64,000 nucleotides of DNA from Lytechinus variegatus (GCF_018143015.1 NC_054752.1:4141216-4205215), one strand, 5' to 3'. Positions 23,567 through 34,482 are shown, counted from the stretch's first letter. The notes: generated from the letters alone by a model not told the origin. Translations and numbers: made by a program.

Positions 23567-24230
23567 TTAAGAAGGCCGCAATCTATTTTCATACATGTCA
23601 CGATAGAATGGCATTGAATGGTCAACGCATTGGATGACGTCATCTGTGAGCTGATCACGCGGTATGGGCCCAGATTCACGGGGCGCCACAAAACTTGTAC
23701 TGTTTAAAGCTGAGGCATAAAGATGCTGGCCCATAGCTTGAGACATATTCTCTAATGGTGTCACAAAGTTCGTTGGGAATTCTTGACTGGGGGTCCATTG
23801 TAGAAGGTCATCGCTGTATGGAAATCCAACATCATTACAGAAAGCCCTCAAAATGTTCCGAGGTTCGGAGGCGAGGTCGAAAGCGTCAATGATAATAGGA
23901 TTCGGTTCGATGTGCTCTCTGACGTATTTCCAAAGTTCATGCTGCTTCTCGTACCAACGCTTTGGGCGTATCGATGCGACATCATTACGAATGATGTCGA
24001 ACAACCGCTCATCAATGGCGTGCTCCGGTCTGCGGCTTTCTGGAATTGATGGCGCCGCAGCAAGAATGCGGCTCTTCCGATAAGATGCGAAAACTCTCGA
24101 AGGTTCCCGAGTTAGAAACACATATCTGAAACCTCGGGGAAGATATTCTTGAGCATAGGTGTGAGCAATATCTTTATTGACAACATACTTGCTTGACGCA
24201 TTCTCTAAATCTTGCTTGATGTCGAGGAAC
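23567..24230 (-). CDS. Sulfotransferase-like protein, copy A, exon 2 (C-terminal)
   Basis: Follows acceptor TTTTCAG and completes the Ser codon split from exon 1 at 26246. The frame runs to a stop at 23567, 309 residues in total with exon 1. The motif VFLTREPSRVFASYRKS is the PAPS 3'-phosphate-type site. The exon is one codon longer than copy B (Arg in KSRIL). By eye about 21 substitutions separate the two exon-2 products over about 220 residues, and a central stretch of about 70 residues is identical. Both copies are open, so both are probably functional enzymes of the same family. Substrate unknown. Confidence 0.82.
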
Positions 24231-24385
24231 CTGAAAACAAAGAAACGCCAGACCTATTAACTATATTATATGGGCGCATACTCTATCTCATTTTCTCATT
24301 ATTTTTCTCCCACCCAATCTCCTCCTCAATCTATACACCTGAAATTTCCATCTGTTAATGGTTAGGATTATGTATCTTCCAATGG

Positions 24386-24549
<164 letters not shown>

Positions 24550-24568
24550 TGTTTTTTTTTTAATTATA

Positions 24569-24640
24569 CAGGGCCCCCACAAGGACAACAGTATTTGCCT
24601 TCTGATGGGGCTAAGCCTTTCTCAATAATTAAAAAAAAAG
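24569..24640 (+). mobile_element. LINE-type 3' tail, copy A
   Basis: GGGCCCCCACAAGGACAACA, then GATGGGGCTAAGCC and an A-rich tail: the duplicated counterpart of 16831-16903. Confidence 0.45.
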
Positions 24641-25059
24641 AAATGCATTAATAAATCTGTACATTAGTTATCGAAGCAAAATTCAAAAGGTATTAAAAGG
24701 TATTTATTTTGAATATTTTCTCAAATCCACCGTGATCCCCCAAAAAAATTAGTTTAAATTTTTAGCATCGCCCCTTGAAGAGATCGAAATTTATTGAAAA
24801 CAGTTATACGGTATAGAGCGAAAAGATCTCGTAGGCGACCTTATTGGAGCTCATGTATAGGATGGGGGGTCGGGTGTCCGGACACTTTATATTTTTAAAG
24901 CCTTCTTTTTTTTGTCTTAGGATTACACCAAACATGTGAATTCAATGGAAGGAATCATCTTATATTTTGTTCTTTATAATATTTCCTGACATTTTCTACT
25001 AACAAGTGGAATGCCTCTGGCCGTCTCACCTGCATCACGCGGTTCAATATAGCAGCAGT

Positions 25060-26110
25060 GCTGACTTTGAATACTACTCTAACTCGCACAAGATGTTCAG
25101 TGATACATGGTTACTCTTATGTCCACTTTTTATGAACGAGACCAATAAACTTACAGAGATATGATGGTTATTCAACAAAAAACCTCAACATGGCCAAAGT
25201 CCATTGACCTTACATGACCTTTGACCTTGATCATGTGACCTGAACCTCGCACAGGATGTTCAGTGATACTTGATTACTCTTATGTACAAGTTTCATGAAT
25301 CAGATCCATAAACTTTGAAAGTTTTGATGGTAATTCAACAGATACACCCAATTCGGCCAAAGTTCATTGACCTTTGACCTTGGTCATGTGACCTGAAACG
25401 CGCACAGGATGTTCAGTGATATTTGATTACTCATATGTCCAAGTTTAGTGAACAAGACTAATAAACTTTCAAAGTTATGATGGTAATTCAACAGATACCC
25501 CCGATTCGGCCAAAGTTCATTGACCCTAAATGACCTTTGACCTTAATCATGAGACCTGAAACTTGCACAAAATTTTCAGTGATGCTTGATTACTATTATG
25601 TCCAAGTTTCATGAATCAGATTCATAAACTTTTAAAGTTATGATGGGAATTCAACAGATATCCCCAATTCGGCCAAAGTTCATTGACCCTAAATGACCTT
25701 TGACCTTGGTCATGTGACGTGAAACTCATGCAGGATGTTCAGTGATACTTGATAACCTGATGTGTAAGTTTCATGAACTAGGTCCATATATTTTCTAAGT
25801 TATGATGACATTTCAATAACTTAACCTCAGGTTAAGATTTCGATGTTGATTCCTCCAACATGGTCTAAGTTCATTGACCCTAAATGACCTTTGACCTTGG
25901 TCATGTGACATGAAATATTAATAGGATGTTCAGTAATACTTGATTAACCTTATGGCCAAGTTTCATGAACTAGGTCCATATACTTTTGAAGTTATGATGT
26001 CATTTCAAAAACTTAACCTCAGGTTAAGATTTGATGTTGACGCCGCCGCCGACGCCGTCGGAAAAGCGGCGCCTATAGTCTCACTCTGCTTCGCAGGTGA
26101 GACAAAAATT
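25060..26110. repeat. TGACCT-rich tandem array carrying DR1-type sites
   Basis: About five to six drifted units of roughly 155-190 bases, each with CAGGATGTTCAGTGATACTT or a variant, GTTTCATGAA, GGCCAAAGTTCATTGACC and TGACCTTTGACCT. The right end is GC-rich (GACGCCGCCGCCGACGCCG) followed by AGTCTCACTCTGCTTCGCAG. The same family lies inverted at 54911-56440. It lies in the intron of copy A and not in that of copy B. Confidence 0.8.
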
Positions 26111-26245
26111 GATGAAACTTCGCTTGTAAATTTTTCCAAATGACTTTCTAAAATTGATCGTCCGTACACACAACCTGTCCGGACACACAACAACTGGGTA
26201 TACTAGTTGAGAAGAAATAGAAATGATCTTGGAAACTAAACTTAC

Positions 26246-26511
26246 GATGCTCTCCTTTTAATGATTCTCCTGCCGGTTGACATTGCGTTGAAAAGCTCAC
26301 TCATCTTGTCGTAATCCTTCTCATTTCCATCGTATTGAAACGGGAGCCTACGACCCACTACCGATTCGAACACATTAGACGCCGTATCGGCGTAAGAAAA
26401 CAGTTCGAAATAGACTTCCATCCCGTCGATTTCACCCAGGCATTTGGTTAGTACTGTGGACAATGATCGCGGCACGCACCACAAACTAACTTTAACTTGC
26501 TTTTCATCCAT
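26246..26511 (-). CDS. Sulfotransferase-like protein, copy A, exon 1 (N-terminal)
   Basis: The ATG at 26511-26509 opens MDEKQVKVSLWCVPRS. The in-frame extension upstream lacks an ATG shared with copy B and was not used. The P-loop-like WCVPRSLSTVLTK is identical in both copies. Donor GTAAG follows at 26245-26241, leaving two bases of a Ser codon for exon 2 at 24230. The 2-kb intron is far shorter than in copy B (9.4 kb), since copy B's intron has gained repeats and the SAMD3-like remains. The flank above the start resembles that of copy B, so the two may share basal promoter sequence. Confidence 0.82.
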
Positions 26512-26968
26512 GGTAGTATTCAAGATGAAAATATATATTCCTTTAAAGATTAATGTCAACGCGACAAAACTGCTAAGCCTCCATATTACAGTGGCCTCTA
26601 AACATGCTACAAAAGGTAAAATATTAATCTGCAAATTAGAGTCTGAACTCGAGATAATATAGAAAATAGCTAACAAACCCGAGTTATAAAACACAGTTAG
26701 TATCCATATAAACTATGTCGATGCCATGTCAATAATAATAAAAAAAATACGTGACTTTTTTACACATAATATTTTTTCGAGGTGTTATGATGTGAAAGAA
26801 AGAGTGCAGCGATGAGATGAAGTGTCATCCAGACTACAAGAGGCATGACCATCAGACAGTTTTTTTTCTAGTATTTCGTTGATTCAGCCAGTAATGTCCA
26901 GGTCCCTTAGGGCACATCTGATATATCAATCTGGAAACTTAACACAAGAACAATAGAACTAACGCCAG

Positions 26969-27029
26969 GACTTAACCCTAAATAAACTCGGCTATTTCGA
27001 CGCCTAAGAAGACGGGGGGGGGGGGGGGG
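26969..27029. mobile_element. Left end of outer TIR element
   Basis: GACTTAACCCTAAA at 26969 is mirrored by TTTAGGGTTAAGTC ending at 29915. A long G-run follows each inner side. The element is split by the insertion at 27030-29209. Confidence 0.6.
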
Positions 27030-29209
27030 TGTTACACCCACAAATGTAATAATCGCCCACAAATGTAATAACGCCCACAAATGTAATAACGTCCACAAAT
27101 GTAATAACACTTTACCCACAAATGTAATAATTTTTGATCGCCCACAAATGTAATAACACTTTACCCACAAATGTAATAACACTTTACCCACAAATGTAAT
27201 AATGCACTTTACCCACAAATGTAATAATGACTTTACCTACAAATGTAATAAATATGAAGTGATTTTTGGCGAATTCGTTCTAAACTAATATCTATATAGT
27301 AATGCGTTCATATAGCACAAAAGTTCAGTCTTTTTTCCAGACCCGGTTAATGAAATATTACAGTACAAGTTCAAGTCTTTTTCCAGACCCCGGTTTTTCA
27401 AAATTATGATATACGTCCAAAGTCTTTTTACCAGACCCGGTTGTTTCAAAATTATAATATACGTCCAAAGTCTTTTTCCAGACCCGGTTAATTCAAAAAT
27501 TATAATGCAAGTCCAAAGTCTTTTTTCAGACCCGGTCGTTTCAAAAGTTATAATATACGTCGGTGAGGGGTAAAGACAACACTCTAAGCCCAAGCATTTT
27601 AAGTGGGTTTAATTTTGAAGATTGGTCTCAGCTGTCATTTTTTTCAATATTTCTTTATCTTTTAAATAACCGGGTCCAGACGAAAGACTAAGCATAATAC
27701 TCGTGTTATTCCACAAGAATAAGAAGATGGGTCTTTTGTTTTTAGGATTGTTTAAATCATTTTTAAATCACCGGGTCTGGAATAAAGACAACGCTCTAAA
27801 CATGTGCTTTTCTACATGCATGGTCTTAATTTGGAGGATTGTTGGTTCTTAGATTCGTTGTTGGGGGTTGAGTTTTAGTGATTTTTTATTCCTGAAATAA
27901 TTGTGTCTTGAGGAAAGTCGATCTTCGACAATCGGTCTTCATGTTGTCCCACAGTAATTAGATTATTGGGTATTCGTTTTAGAATATTTGTAAAAACTAT
28001 TTTATTTTTCAAATAGTAACCAAGTCTGGAGAAAGGATGTCTGCTTTACCCACGCATTATTACAATGTTTTGTAGGGGAAGTAGTATTATTTTTAAAAAA
28101 GACATATTTTTACTGGGTGAAACTTTGGAAATTTGGTCTTAGATTCGAAGTTGTTCAATTACTTTTTTTTAAATAGCCGGGTCTGGAGGAAAGAGTATGT
28201 TTTAAAACTCGTGTTATTCCACGAGAATAAGAATATAAGGTCTTATGTTAGAAGATTTCTTTTCGTAACTGTTTTAGGTCTGGAATAAAGACAACACTCT
28301 AAACCTCTTTTAAAACAGGTTCTTAGGTTGAAGGTTTGCTTGGTCTTAGACTTTGATTTTTTTAAATTCTTACTATTAGCGGGTTTTTTGAAGAAAAAAA
28401 TGGTCGGGCTGAAAAACTACGCTATATCCAGCATTAATAAGATTATGGGGTCTTTATACTGTTAAACTGTTATTCATAATGTTTAAATAACAGGTAACCG
28501 GGTCTGGAGAAAAGACTACGCTTGATCTCTCAATTTACTCTTAGTGCATATATTCACAATATACACCGTATGAGTTGAAACAACAACAAAGACATTAATT
28601 CCACCAGTTTTAATTAACTGGGTCTGGAGAAAAGACTAAGCTCGATTCCCATTTTTTCCACAGGAATATCATTATCATTATCTTAGTTTGGACTTATATT
28701 ATAAATTTTAAAATAACTGGGTCAGGAAAAAGACTTTGGACTTATTAAAATTCTTGAAACAACCGGGTCTGGAAAAAAGACTTTGGATTTATATTGTAAT
28801 TTTTGAAACAACCGGGTCTGGAAAAAAGACTTTGGACTTATATCACAATTTTTTAAATAACCGGGTCTGGAAAAAAGACTTTGGATTGATATTATTATTT
28901 TTGAAACAACCGGGTCTGGAAGAAAGACTTTGGACTTGTATGTTGATGTTTTATTAACCCGGTCTGAAAAAAAAGACTTTGCACTTTTGTGCTATATGAA
29001 CGCATTACTATAGGATTTTAGTTTAGAACGGATTCGCCAAAAATCCCTTCAAATTTATTACATTTGTGGGTAAAGTCATTATTACATTTGTGGGCGATCA
29101 AAAATTATTACATTTGTGGGTAAAGTGTTATTACATTTGTGGGCGTTATTACATTTGTGGGTAAAGTTTTATTACATTTGTGGGCGTTATTACATTTGTG
29201 GGTGCAACA
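27030..29209. mobile_element. TIR element with two classes of subterminal repeat arrays
   Basis: Ends are TGTTACACCCACAAATGTAA and the inverse of TGTTGCACCCACAAATGTAA. The left end holds 10 copies of CCCACAAATGTAATAA (27037-27252), the right end 7 inverted copies (about 29055-29200). Inside lie stem-loop-like units around CCGGGTCTGGAAAAAAGAC: five read on the minus strand (27330-27545) and about thirteen on the + strand (27669-28975), the last six spaced about 42-50 bases. The outer 500 bases of each side are long inverted repeats (for example TAATGCGTTCATATAGCAC and its inverse). No transposase frame, so non-autonomous. Superfamily not recognised. Confidence 0.75.
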
Positions 29210-29915
29210 GGGGGGGGGGGGGCCCTTATGATCTCGGCCGTCGATGGCGCGATCGCGACGAAAATTGGTACCCATGGCATTATCTACAATACTATAACAT
29301 CATATTCTGCAAAAAAATCTCGTCTCATTAATTATGCTAATTTATGCGTAAAATCATAGTTTGCTCTATATAATAAAATGATGCCCCTGAAATGCTAATT
29401 TTTGTTTCACATACTATAGATAGGCATCTGATCAAATTTATTTTAAAAGAATTCAACATCACATTCATTTTCTTATGTATTCTATTGTTTTCTAAATTTC
29501 TTATGTATCTCTTTGTTTTTTCGACTTTTTGTTTTTTATTGTTTTTTCAATGAAAATTGTCGGGGACATTATTTTGACCATAAAAAAGATAAAGTTAATT
29601 GATTTTAAGCATTAAAAGGACAAATAATGATACATTTATGAATTTTGGCTAAAAACACTATTTGCATTGGATTTGTACACAAATTCACGTTTTTTTTGTA
29701 ATTTTTGGGTCTGCATGCACTTACAAAATGTTGCGTAATTTGGGAACCGCTTACCCGGGGGTCACAATTTTGGTCTCAAAAGTTGCGCGAGACTTGAAAG
29801 TAAAAAGTCAGCGAGCGACGAGGTCAAAATATTTCGCGCGGCGGACTTCTCGCAAAAAATGTCGAGGAGGGGGGGGGGCTGAATCAGCCCCCCCCCCAGT
29901 CTTTTAGGGTTAAGT
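29210..29915. mobile_element. Right part of outer TIR element
   Basis: Contains ATCTCGGCCGTCGATGGCGC, an AT-rich middle and a GGGGGGGCTGAATCAGCCCC hairpin before the terminal TTTAGGGTTAAGTC. Together with 26969-27029 this would be an element of about 770 bases before the inner insertion. Confidence 0.6.
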
Positions 29916-30880
29916 CACAGTTTGCCCAAATTTACCTCAATACTTTTTTTCTTATTTTCATGTGAAACGAATGGTAAACAATTCTGTTGTTTAGATATGT
30001 TCAATACTCATTACTCACAGTTGTCAAATAACGTTGAAATGTCTTTGGATGTAAATGATATCATTACCAATTAATTCCAGAATTTTGTGCTTAATTTAAC
30101 CCTATTATTAGTATCATCACAATGCAGATACAAGTATTCTAACATTCTTAAGAAAGAATCGATTTTGATAGGATTATCATAATATCTTCCTTTCCACTTT
30201 CATTCATCCTTTATGATAACAATTAATTGCAATATGTCTTACTTTTAATCAAAGAGCTGCTAATTCAGTTAATTACTTACACTAATCAAGCTCATTTTTT
30301 TAATGAATATTTGTATGAACAAATTGTTCTCCCCAAAACTTCTTCATAATGCATGAAATATCTCTCCTTTCAATGCTAAAACACTTCGGTTGATTTCATA
30401 TGTCTTAGAGTATATTGTTGAGTCTGTCTTCAAATTCTTATTCATTTTTTACAATACCTGGCATGTTGAAGCGAAAACTAATTTTTCTCAAGGATTTAAC
30501 GTTTTCATTTTTCTAATCTTCACAAACCGAACACTAATACCTCTGTTGAAAATAACCGTCTTTTGAAGTAATATATTTTTGTTAACCATCTGAATTGTCG
30601 TATTCTTCATGCTTCGAATCAGTTAATCCTCATCCCGATGCATAGGCAACATGGATTATAAAATAGGTATATTGTGAATTTACTTTGAAACTAACAAGTT
30701 GATCAAGAGATGTTTGCTTTTACTTCCACTACTTAGTAGATGAATGTAGGCCTATATTATCACGTCCTCACCTTTACAATGACGCTGTTTCAAGTTCTAA
30801 GCCCCTCACTATAACAACTGCTCTTTAAACTTTTTAAGCAACTTCTTAAACAGGTTGTCTTAAAAGTTTAAACAATTACA
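29916..30880. other. Gene-free spacer
   Basis: AT-rich; no gene, RNA or repeat end seen. Confidence 0.3.
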
Positions 30881-31200
30881 AAAAAGTTTAAACAGTATAA
30901 GAAGTATAAATAAAATCTCAGACCAAAATGCTGAAAATTTGCTCAACATCAGATAACAAATAACATAGTTATTTAATTTTTAAAAATTTGTACTAATTCC
31001 GTGGAAACAATTCCAGGCATGTCCTCATGAATATTCATTAGGTAGGTTGATGATGTCATATCCACACTTGTTCTTTTCTATTTTACTAATATGAAATTGT
31101 CTTTATTAAAAATGTTTCTACCAAGAACTAAAAAAATGGATTGACAACTGATAAAGTGCATTAGTTATCTACTTCCGCAACTGAGACACATCATTAAATT
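30881..31200. mobile_element. Drifted copy of the AAGGGGTGGTCC-type MITE
   Basis: AATGCTGAAAATTTGCTCAA, CATGAATATTCATTAG and GGATTGACAACTGATAAAG run in the same order as in 46989-47572. Terminal parts are missing or decayed. Confidence 0.5.
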
Positions 31201-31390
31201 TTTTTTATGCGACAGGTCCAATGTCGGTTACCAAATCGACCGATGCTTAGGTTCACAGTAATCGGTTTATATGCGCAAGATATCGGTGTTAGATGTCCCA
31301 TGATATACTTATCACCCTGAACATATTGTTTGTTAATATCACATTTGCTCATTTTAGTGTCTTTTCATTTTTGATTTCTGTCCTACTTAG

Positions 31391-31597
31391 GAAACTGATT
31401 CTACTTACGCTGTACCCAGTGCGCAGTCGGAAGTTGTCTATCATGTAGATACAAACGTGTAACTGTCCCAAATGAACAAAGTGGTGGGCCCTGCAAACAC
31501 CTGTACGCCGTGATGAAGAAGTTCTATGACGCCAATTGGAATTGTCTTCCAGCTACAACGCCGCATCAAAGGAAACTGTTTTACCAAATCGCAACGG
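31391..31597 (+). pseudogene. SWIM zinc-finger exon (penultimate), frame broken
   Basis: Acceptor CTACTTAG, donor GTAATT. One frame reads YAVPSAQSEVVYHVDTN; the next, after small shifts around the first Cys pair, reads GGPCKHLYAVMKKF and LPATTPHQRKLFYQIATG. This is the SWIM pattern (CxC then CxH) with its usual tail of uncharacterised invertebrate proteins, some related to MULE-type transposases. The last base pairs in phase with the exon at 33709 (IATG then RDDLPDEGF). The CNCP word is out of frame with both sides, so at least two small shifts exist and this copy is probably dead. Confidence 0.6.
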
Positions 31598-31875
31598 GTA
31601 ATTATTAGTATGGGAATCATTCATTTTGAGTAACATATAGAAATAAATCAGAACCCCCTCTTGCTGAAATATACCGAGCAGTCGCCTACCCCCCCCAAAA
31701 AAAAAATTAAATAAAAAAAATTATCGAACAACAGCAAAATCAAGGGGGAAATATTTATTATGGTGTTTCTCACCATCTCTCCAGGCTGAAACAGATTAGA
31801 TAATAACATGCTACTAAAGTGATATGGATGGCCATGAACCCTAACTTTCATATTGATATAATGACAGTGCTCAAC

Positions 31876-32060
31876 TGCAGGAAGACATCAAGTCCTTGGA
31901 GCAATGTGAGGCTGACTGGCTGATGGAGTTCAACCCCAAGTCTCCATGTAACCAACAAACGGTAGCCTGTCATATTGCCGTATATCCTTCATGGATACAC
32001 CTTGGACAAAGGAGACACAGCAAAATACCTTGGAATCTACCTCCATCAAAGGTTCGTCAG
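31876..32060 (+). mobile_element. LINE reverse-transcriptase scrap
   Basis: Reads EDIKSLEQCEADWLMEFNPK in one frame, the palm/thumb border common in CR1/jockey-like LINEs. Later phrases (VACHIAVY and so on) follow in nearby frames. It is a short decayed fragment inside the intron of the SWIM gene. Confidence 0.6.
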
Positions 32061-32251
32061 ATTTAAATAAAAGAGTTGGCAAAGCTGTTGTACATGTATA
32101 CTTTCAAACATTTGTATACTTTCTCCCGTACGTGTACTGTATCAAAGCATTAGCTTTGATCCAGCTGAGGCATGGTGGCTTGTCATTGTTCAAAACCCAC
32201 CTACATCCGATAAAGGAAATCGGATCGGGATCGCCCTAGCCGCTAACCCGT

Positions 32252-32322
32252 CTATGTGCTCTAGTGGTTAAGGTACAGGCGTTCAAAGCTGGGGGGCTGG
32301 GTTCGATTCCCGGCAGAGACAT
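32252..32322 (+). mobile_element. tRNA-derived SINE head
   Basis: GTCTATG pairs with CAGAGAC (six of seven bases). It has an A-box-like TGCTCTAGTGGTTAAGG, a B box GGTTCGATTCC and a good T arm (CTGGG/CCCGG). The anticodon arm pairs poorly, so it is a SINE head or tRNA relic, not a working tRNA gene. A body of about 95 bases and a TA microsatellite follow. Confidence 0.6.
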
Positions 32323-32418
32323 TTTTTCGCATTACCAATTTTTCCAAAGTGCAGATAGCTCTGAGGACCTTGATTTAAGCTACGCCTACCATTGTTCTCT
32401 TCATCCATTTCTTTCACA

Positions 32419-32423
32419 ATATA

Positions 32424-32497
<74 letters not shown>
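32419..32497. repeat. TA microsatellite
   Basis: Nearly pure TA run directly before the TA-flanked element at 32498. Confidence 0.95.
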
Positions 32498-32500
<3 letters not shown>

Positions 32501-33324
32501 TGCGTCCCAGAAAAAAACGAAACCGAGATTTAGCGATCATTTATCATTACTTAATCATAAATAAAATAGACAAATGACCTACCATTTTAAAGCCTAGAAT
32601 CTCCTCTTTCATCTGATATCACTTAAATTATTTCTCATTCACGCATGAGTGAGCAAATGCAATTTGAAGAAAGGATATCAAAAACTCATTTGGCGGGGGG
32701 TATCTGGGTTTCAAAAAGAAAACCACATTTCTGAAAAGTTCAATATCCCCTCTTTAATTTGATACCTAAATTACAGAAAATGGTCCAGAAAACGAAATAA
32801 CAAAGTTCTGGTCAATTGAAATAAGGCTTGAATTTCAATAATTTCATAAAATGAAGAGGTTCTCCAGGATGGCTTTCAAACTCTCTCGACACTCTGTTTT
32901 GTTGACGATTAGCCATGCATGAAATCTTTTGTTCACCATGTGAAAGCTTCTGTGGGAAACCGGTGAAAACATGTTTATCTCATGAAATTATGGAAATACA
33001 AGCCTTATTTCAAAGGAACAGAACTTTTTTATTTCTTGACCATTTTTTGTTATTTTGGTACCAAATTAAACAGCAGATATTAAACTTTTCATAAATGTGG
33101 GTTTCTTTTTGAAACCCAGATAACCCCCGCCAAATGAGTTTTTGGTATCCTTTCTTCAAATTGTTTTTGCTCACTCATGCGTGAATAAGAAATAACCTAA
33201 GTAATATCAGATGAAAGAGGAGATTCTAAGCTTTAAATTGGTAGGTCATTTGTCTATTCTATTTATGATTAAGTTATGATAAATGATCGCTAAATCTCGG
33301 TTTCGTTTATTCTGGGACGCACTG
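32498..33324. mobile_element. TA-flanked fold-back MITE (CAGTGCGTCCCAG ends)
   Basis: Begins CAGTGCGTCCCAGAAAAAAA and ends with the near-perfect inverse ATTCTGGGACGCACTG; TA on both sides. Nearly the whole 827 bases fold back on themselves with arms of about 400 bases (for example CTCACTCATGCGTGAAT and its inverse). A mariner-type origin is likely from ends and TA. No transposase. A decayed relative lies at 62893-63360. Confidence 0.85.
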
Positions 33325-33382
33325 TATATATATAAATGTGATCAATCTTGGCAATGTACGTGTACGGGTCTCCTTCATAATT

Positions 33383-33663
33383 ATATTTGAGATCAGTAGT
33401 CTGGAGAGGGCCGTAGCAAGGCCAATACCCGTCTTCATCAAGCTTTCGGGCACATGCCCTTCATCAGGATCGTAGGGTCAGTAAGTATAGTGTTGTTGAC
33501 AGTAAAGTTAAGTGTGAAGTATCTCACTTCACACTTAACTTTACTGTCAACAACACTATACTTACTGACCCTACGATCCTGATGAAGGGCATGTGCCCGA
33601 AAGCTTGATGAAGACGGGTATTGACCTTGCTACGGCCCTCTCCATACTACTGATCTCAAATAT
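33383..33663. repeat. Long fold-back with hammerhead-like core on each arm
   Basis: Arms of about 138 bases (33383-33520 and 33526-33663) are inverse copies with few mismatches around the 5-base spacer ATCTC. The right arm reads CCTGATGAAGGGCATGTGCC then CGAAAGC: a CTGATGA box, a GGGC/GCCC stem and a GAAA box, the layout of a hammerhead ribozyme core. An extra A after CTGATGA and no evident cleavage-side stem make activity doubtful. Similar sequences flank Penelope-like retroelements. Confidence 0.7.
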
Positions 33664-33708
33664 ATATATATATATATATATATGATATATATTCTTTCCT
33701 TTCTTCAG

Positions 33709-34316
33709 GTAGAGATGATTTACCGGACGAAGGGTTTGCGGACCTTCTCCCTGTCGAGCAAGCCGACTTTCTTTCTGACGATGACGACGAGATGATTGTT
33801 GCCTCCACGTCAAATGTACAGGATACTCAAATCGAAAGGCCAGACTCTTTGCACAGAGATCTTCAAAATAATTTTTCTCACAGAGGAACGAGAACGCGCA
33901 CTAGCAGCCTTTCAAACAAGCTTGACAATGTTTTTGAAACCCTACGTTTCAAACTTGATAAGGACGAGGAATCCTTCCACGCTCCGCTCATTAAGTTTGT
34001 TGAGCAATTCGAGCACATCACTGCCATGACTACGGACAGTGCTCTCATATCTGTCTTGTCGACATTTGGCAAGTACAATAGCGGCTTTGCCTTGTCAAAG
34101 AAATCTAGCCATGTTGGCCAAAGGAGAGTGATACTCACCTCAAAGAAATTCGGTGTGCAGCCAACTGCAGTGAGCCGAAGGAAGACTGCACTTGGTGGAA
34201 GGAGGGCTCTTATTACTGGACGCCCAGTACAAAAGCCTCGTACAAAGCCTCGTACAAAGAGCTCTGTGAAGAGAGGCGTTCTTCCAAGAAGTCCCGATCG
34301 TCCAGCGCTACATTAA
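33709..34316 (+). pseudogene. Last exon of the SWIM zinc-finger gene
   Basis: Acceptor TTTCTTCAG at 33700-33708. The exon continues the reading phase of 31597 as RDDLPDEGFADLLPVEQADF with an acidic DDDDE stretch, then a helical part (LDNVFETLRFKLDKDE), then VQPTAVSRRKTALGGRRALI with a basic tail, ending at a stop at 34316. The phrase VQPTAxxRRKTALGGRR before a GRP-containing basic tail is typical of the C-terminus of SWIM-containing uncharacterised proteins, from memory. This exon is open throughout; the gene is called pseudo only because of the broken upstream exon. The nuclear-type basic tail suggests nucleic-acid binding. Upstream exons were not found in the window. Confidence 0.6.
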
Positions 34317-34424
34317 CTTTCACATTGTGTAGAAGGAAACATGGCATTGGACATGTTGGGTAAACATTCTTCATGCCCCCCCCCCCCCGATCCGTTCGCG
34401 CTCTTCTTCACAAAGTAATCGAAA

Positions 34425-34482
34425 TCTAGCAATGTTGGCCAAAGGGGAGCGATGCTCACCTCAAACGAAATCGGATCTCCAC
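34425..34482 (+). repeat. Direct duplicate of part of the SWIM gene's last exon
   Basis: GAAATCTAGCAATGTTGGCC and GATGCTCACCTCAAACGAAA repeat 34106-34163 with a few changes, 319 bases downstream. Confidence 0.7.

Larger units (their letters stand above)
21145..24340. repeat. Segmental duplication, copy A downstream block
   Basis: Counterpart of 5838-7900. It carries the 861-bp hAT-type insertion at 22207-23067 that copy B lacks, which accounts for most of the length difference together with a few small indels. Confidence 0.8.

Noticed and set aside
27037-29200. CRISPR-like array (regular 16-bp repeats)
   Set aside because: Spacers are tiny and repetitive, repeats are mirrored at both ends of an inverted-repeat element, and the genome is eukaryotic.
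32252-32322. Working tRNA gene
   Set aside because: A and B boxes and acceptor pairing are good, but the anticodon arm does not pair well and a SINE-like body follows.
32264-32577. Frames with Tyr/Ile runs after a tRNA-like sequence
   Set aside because: TA microsatellite joined to SINE and MITE sequence, no protein.
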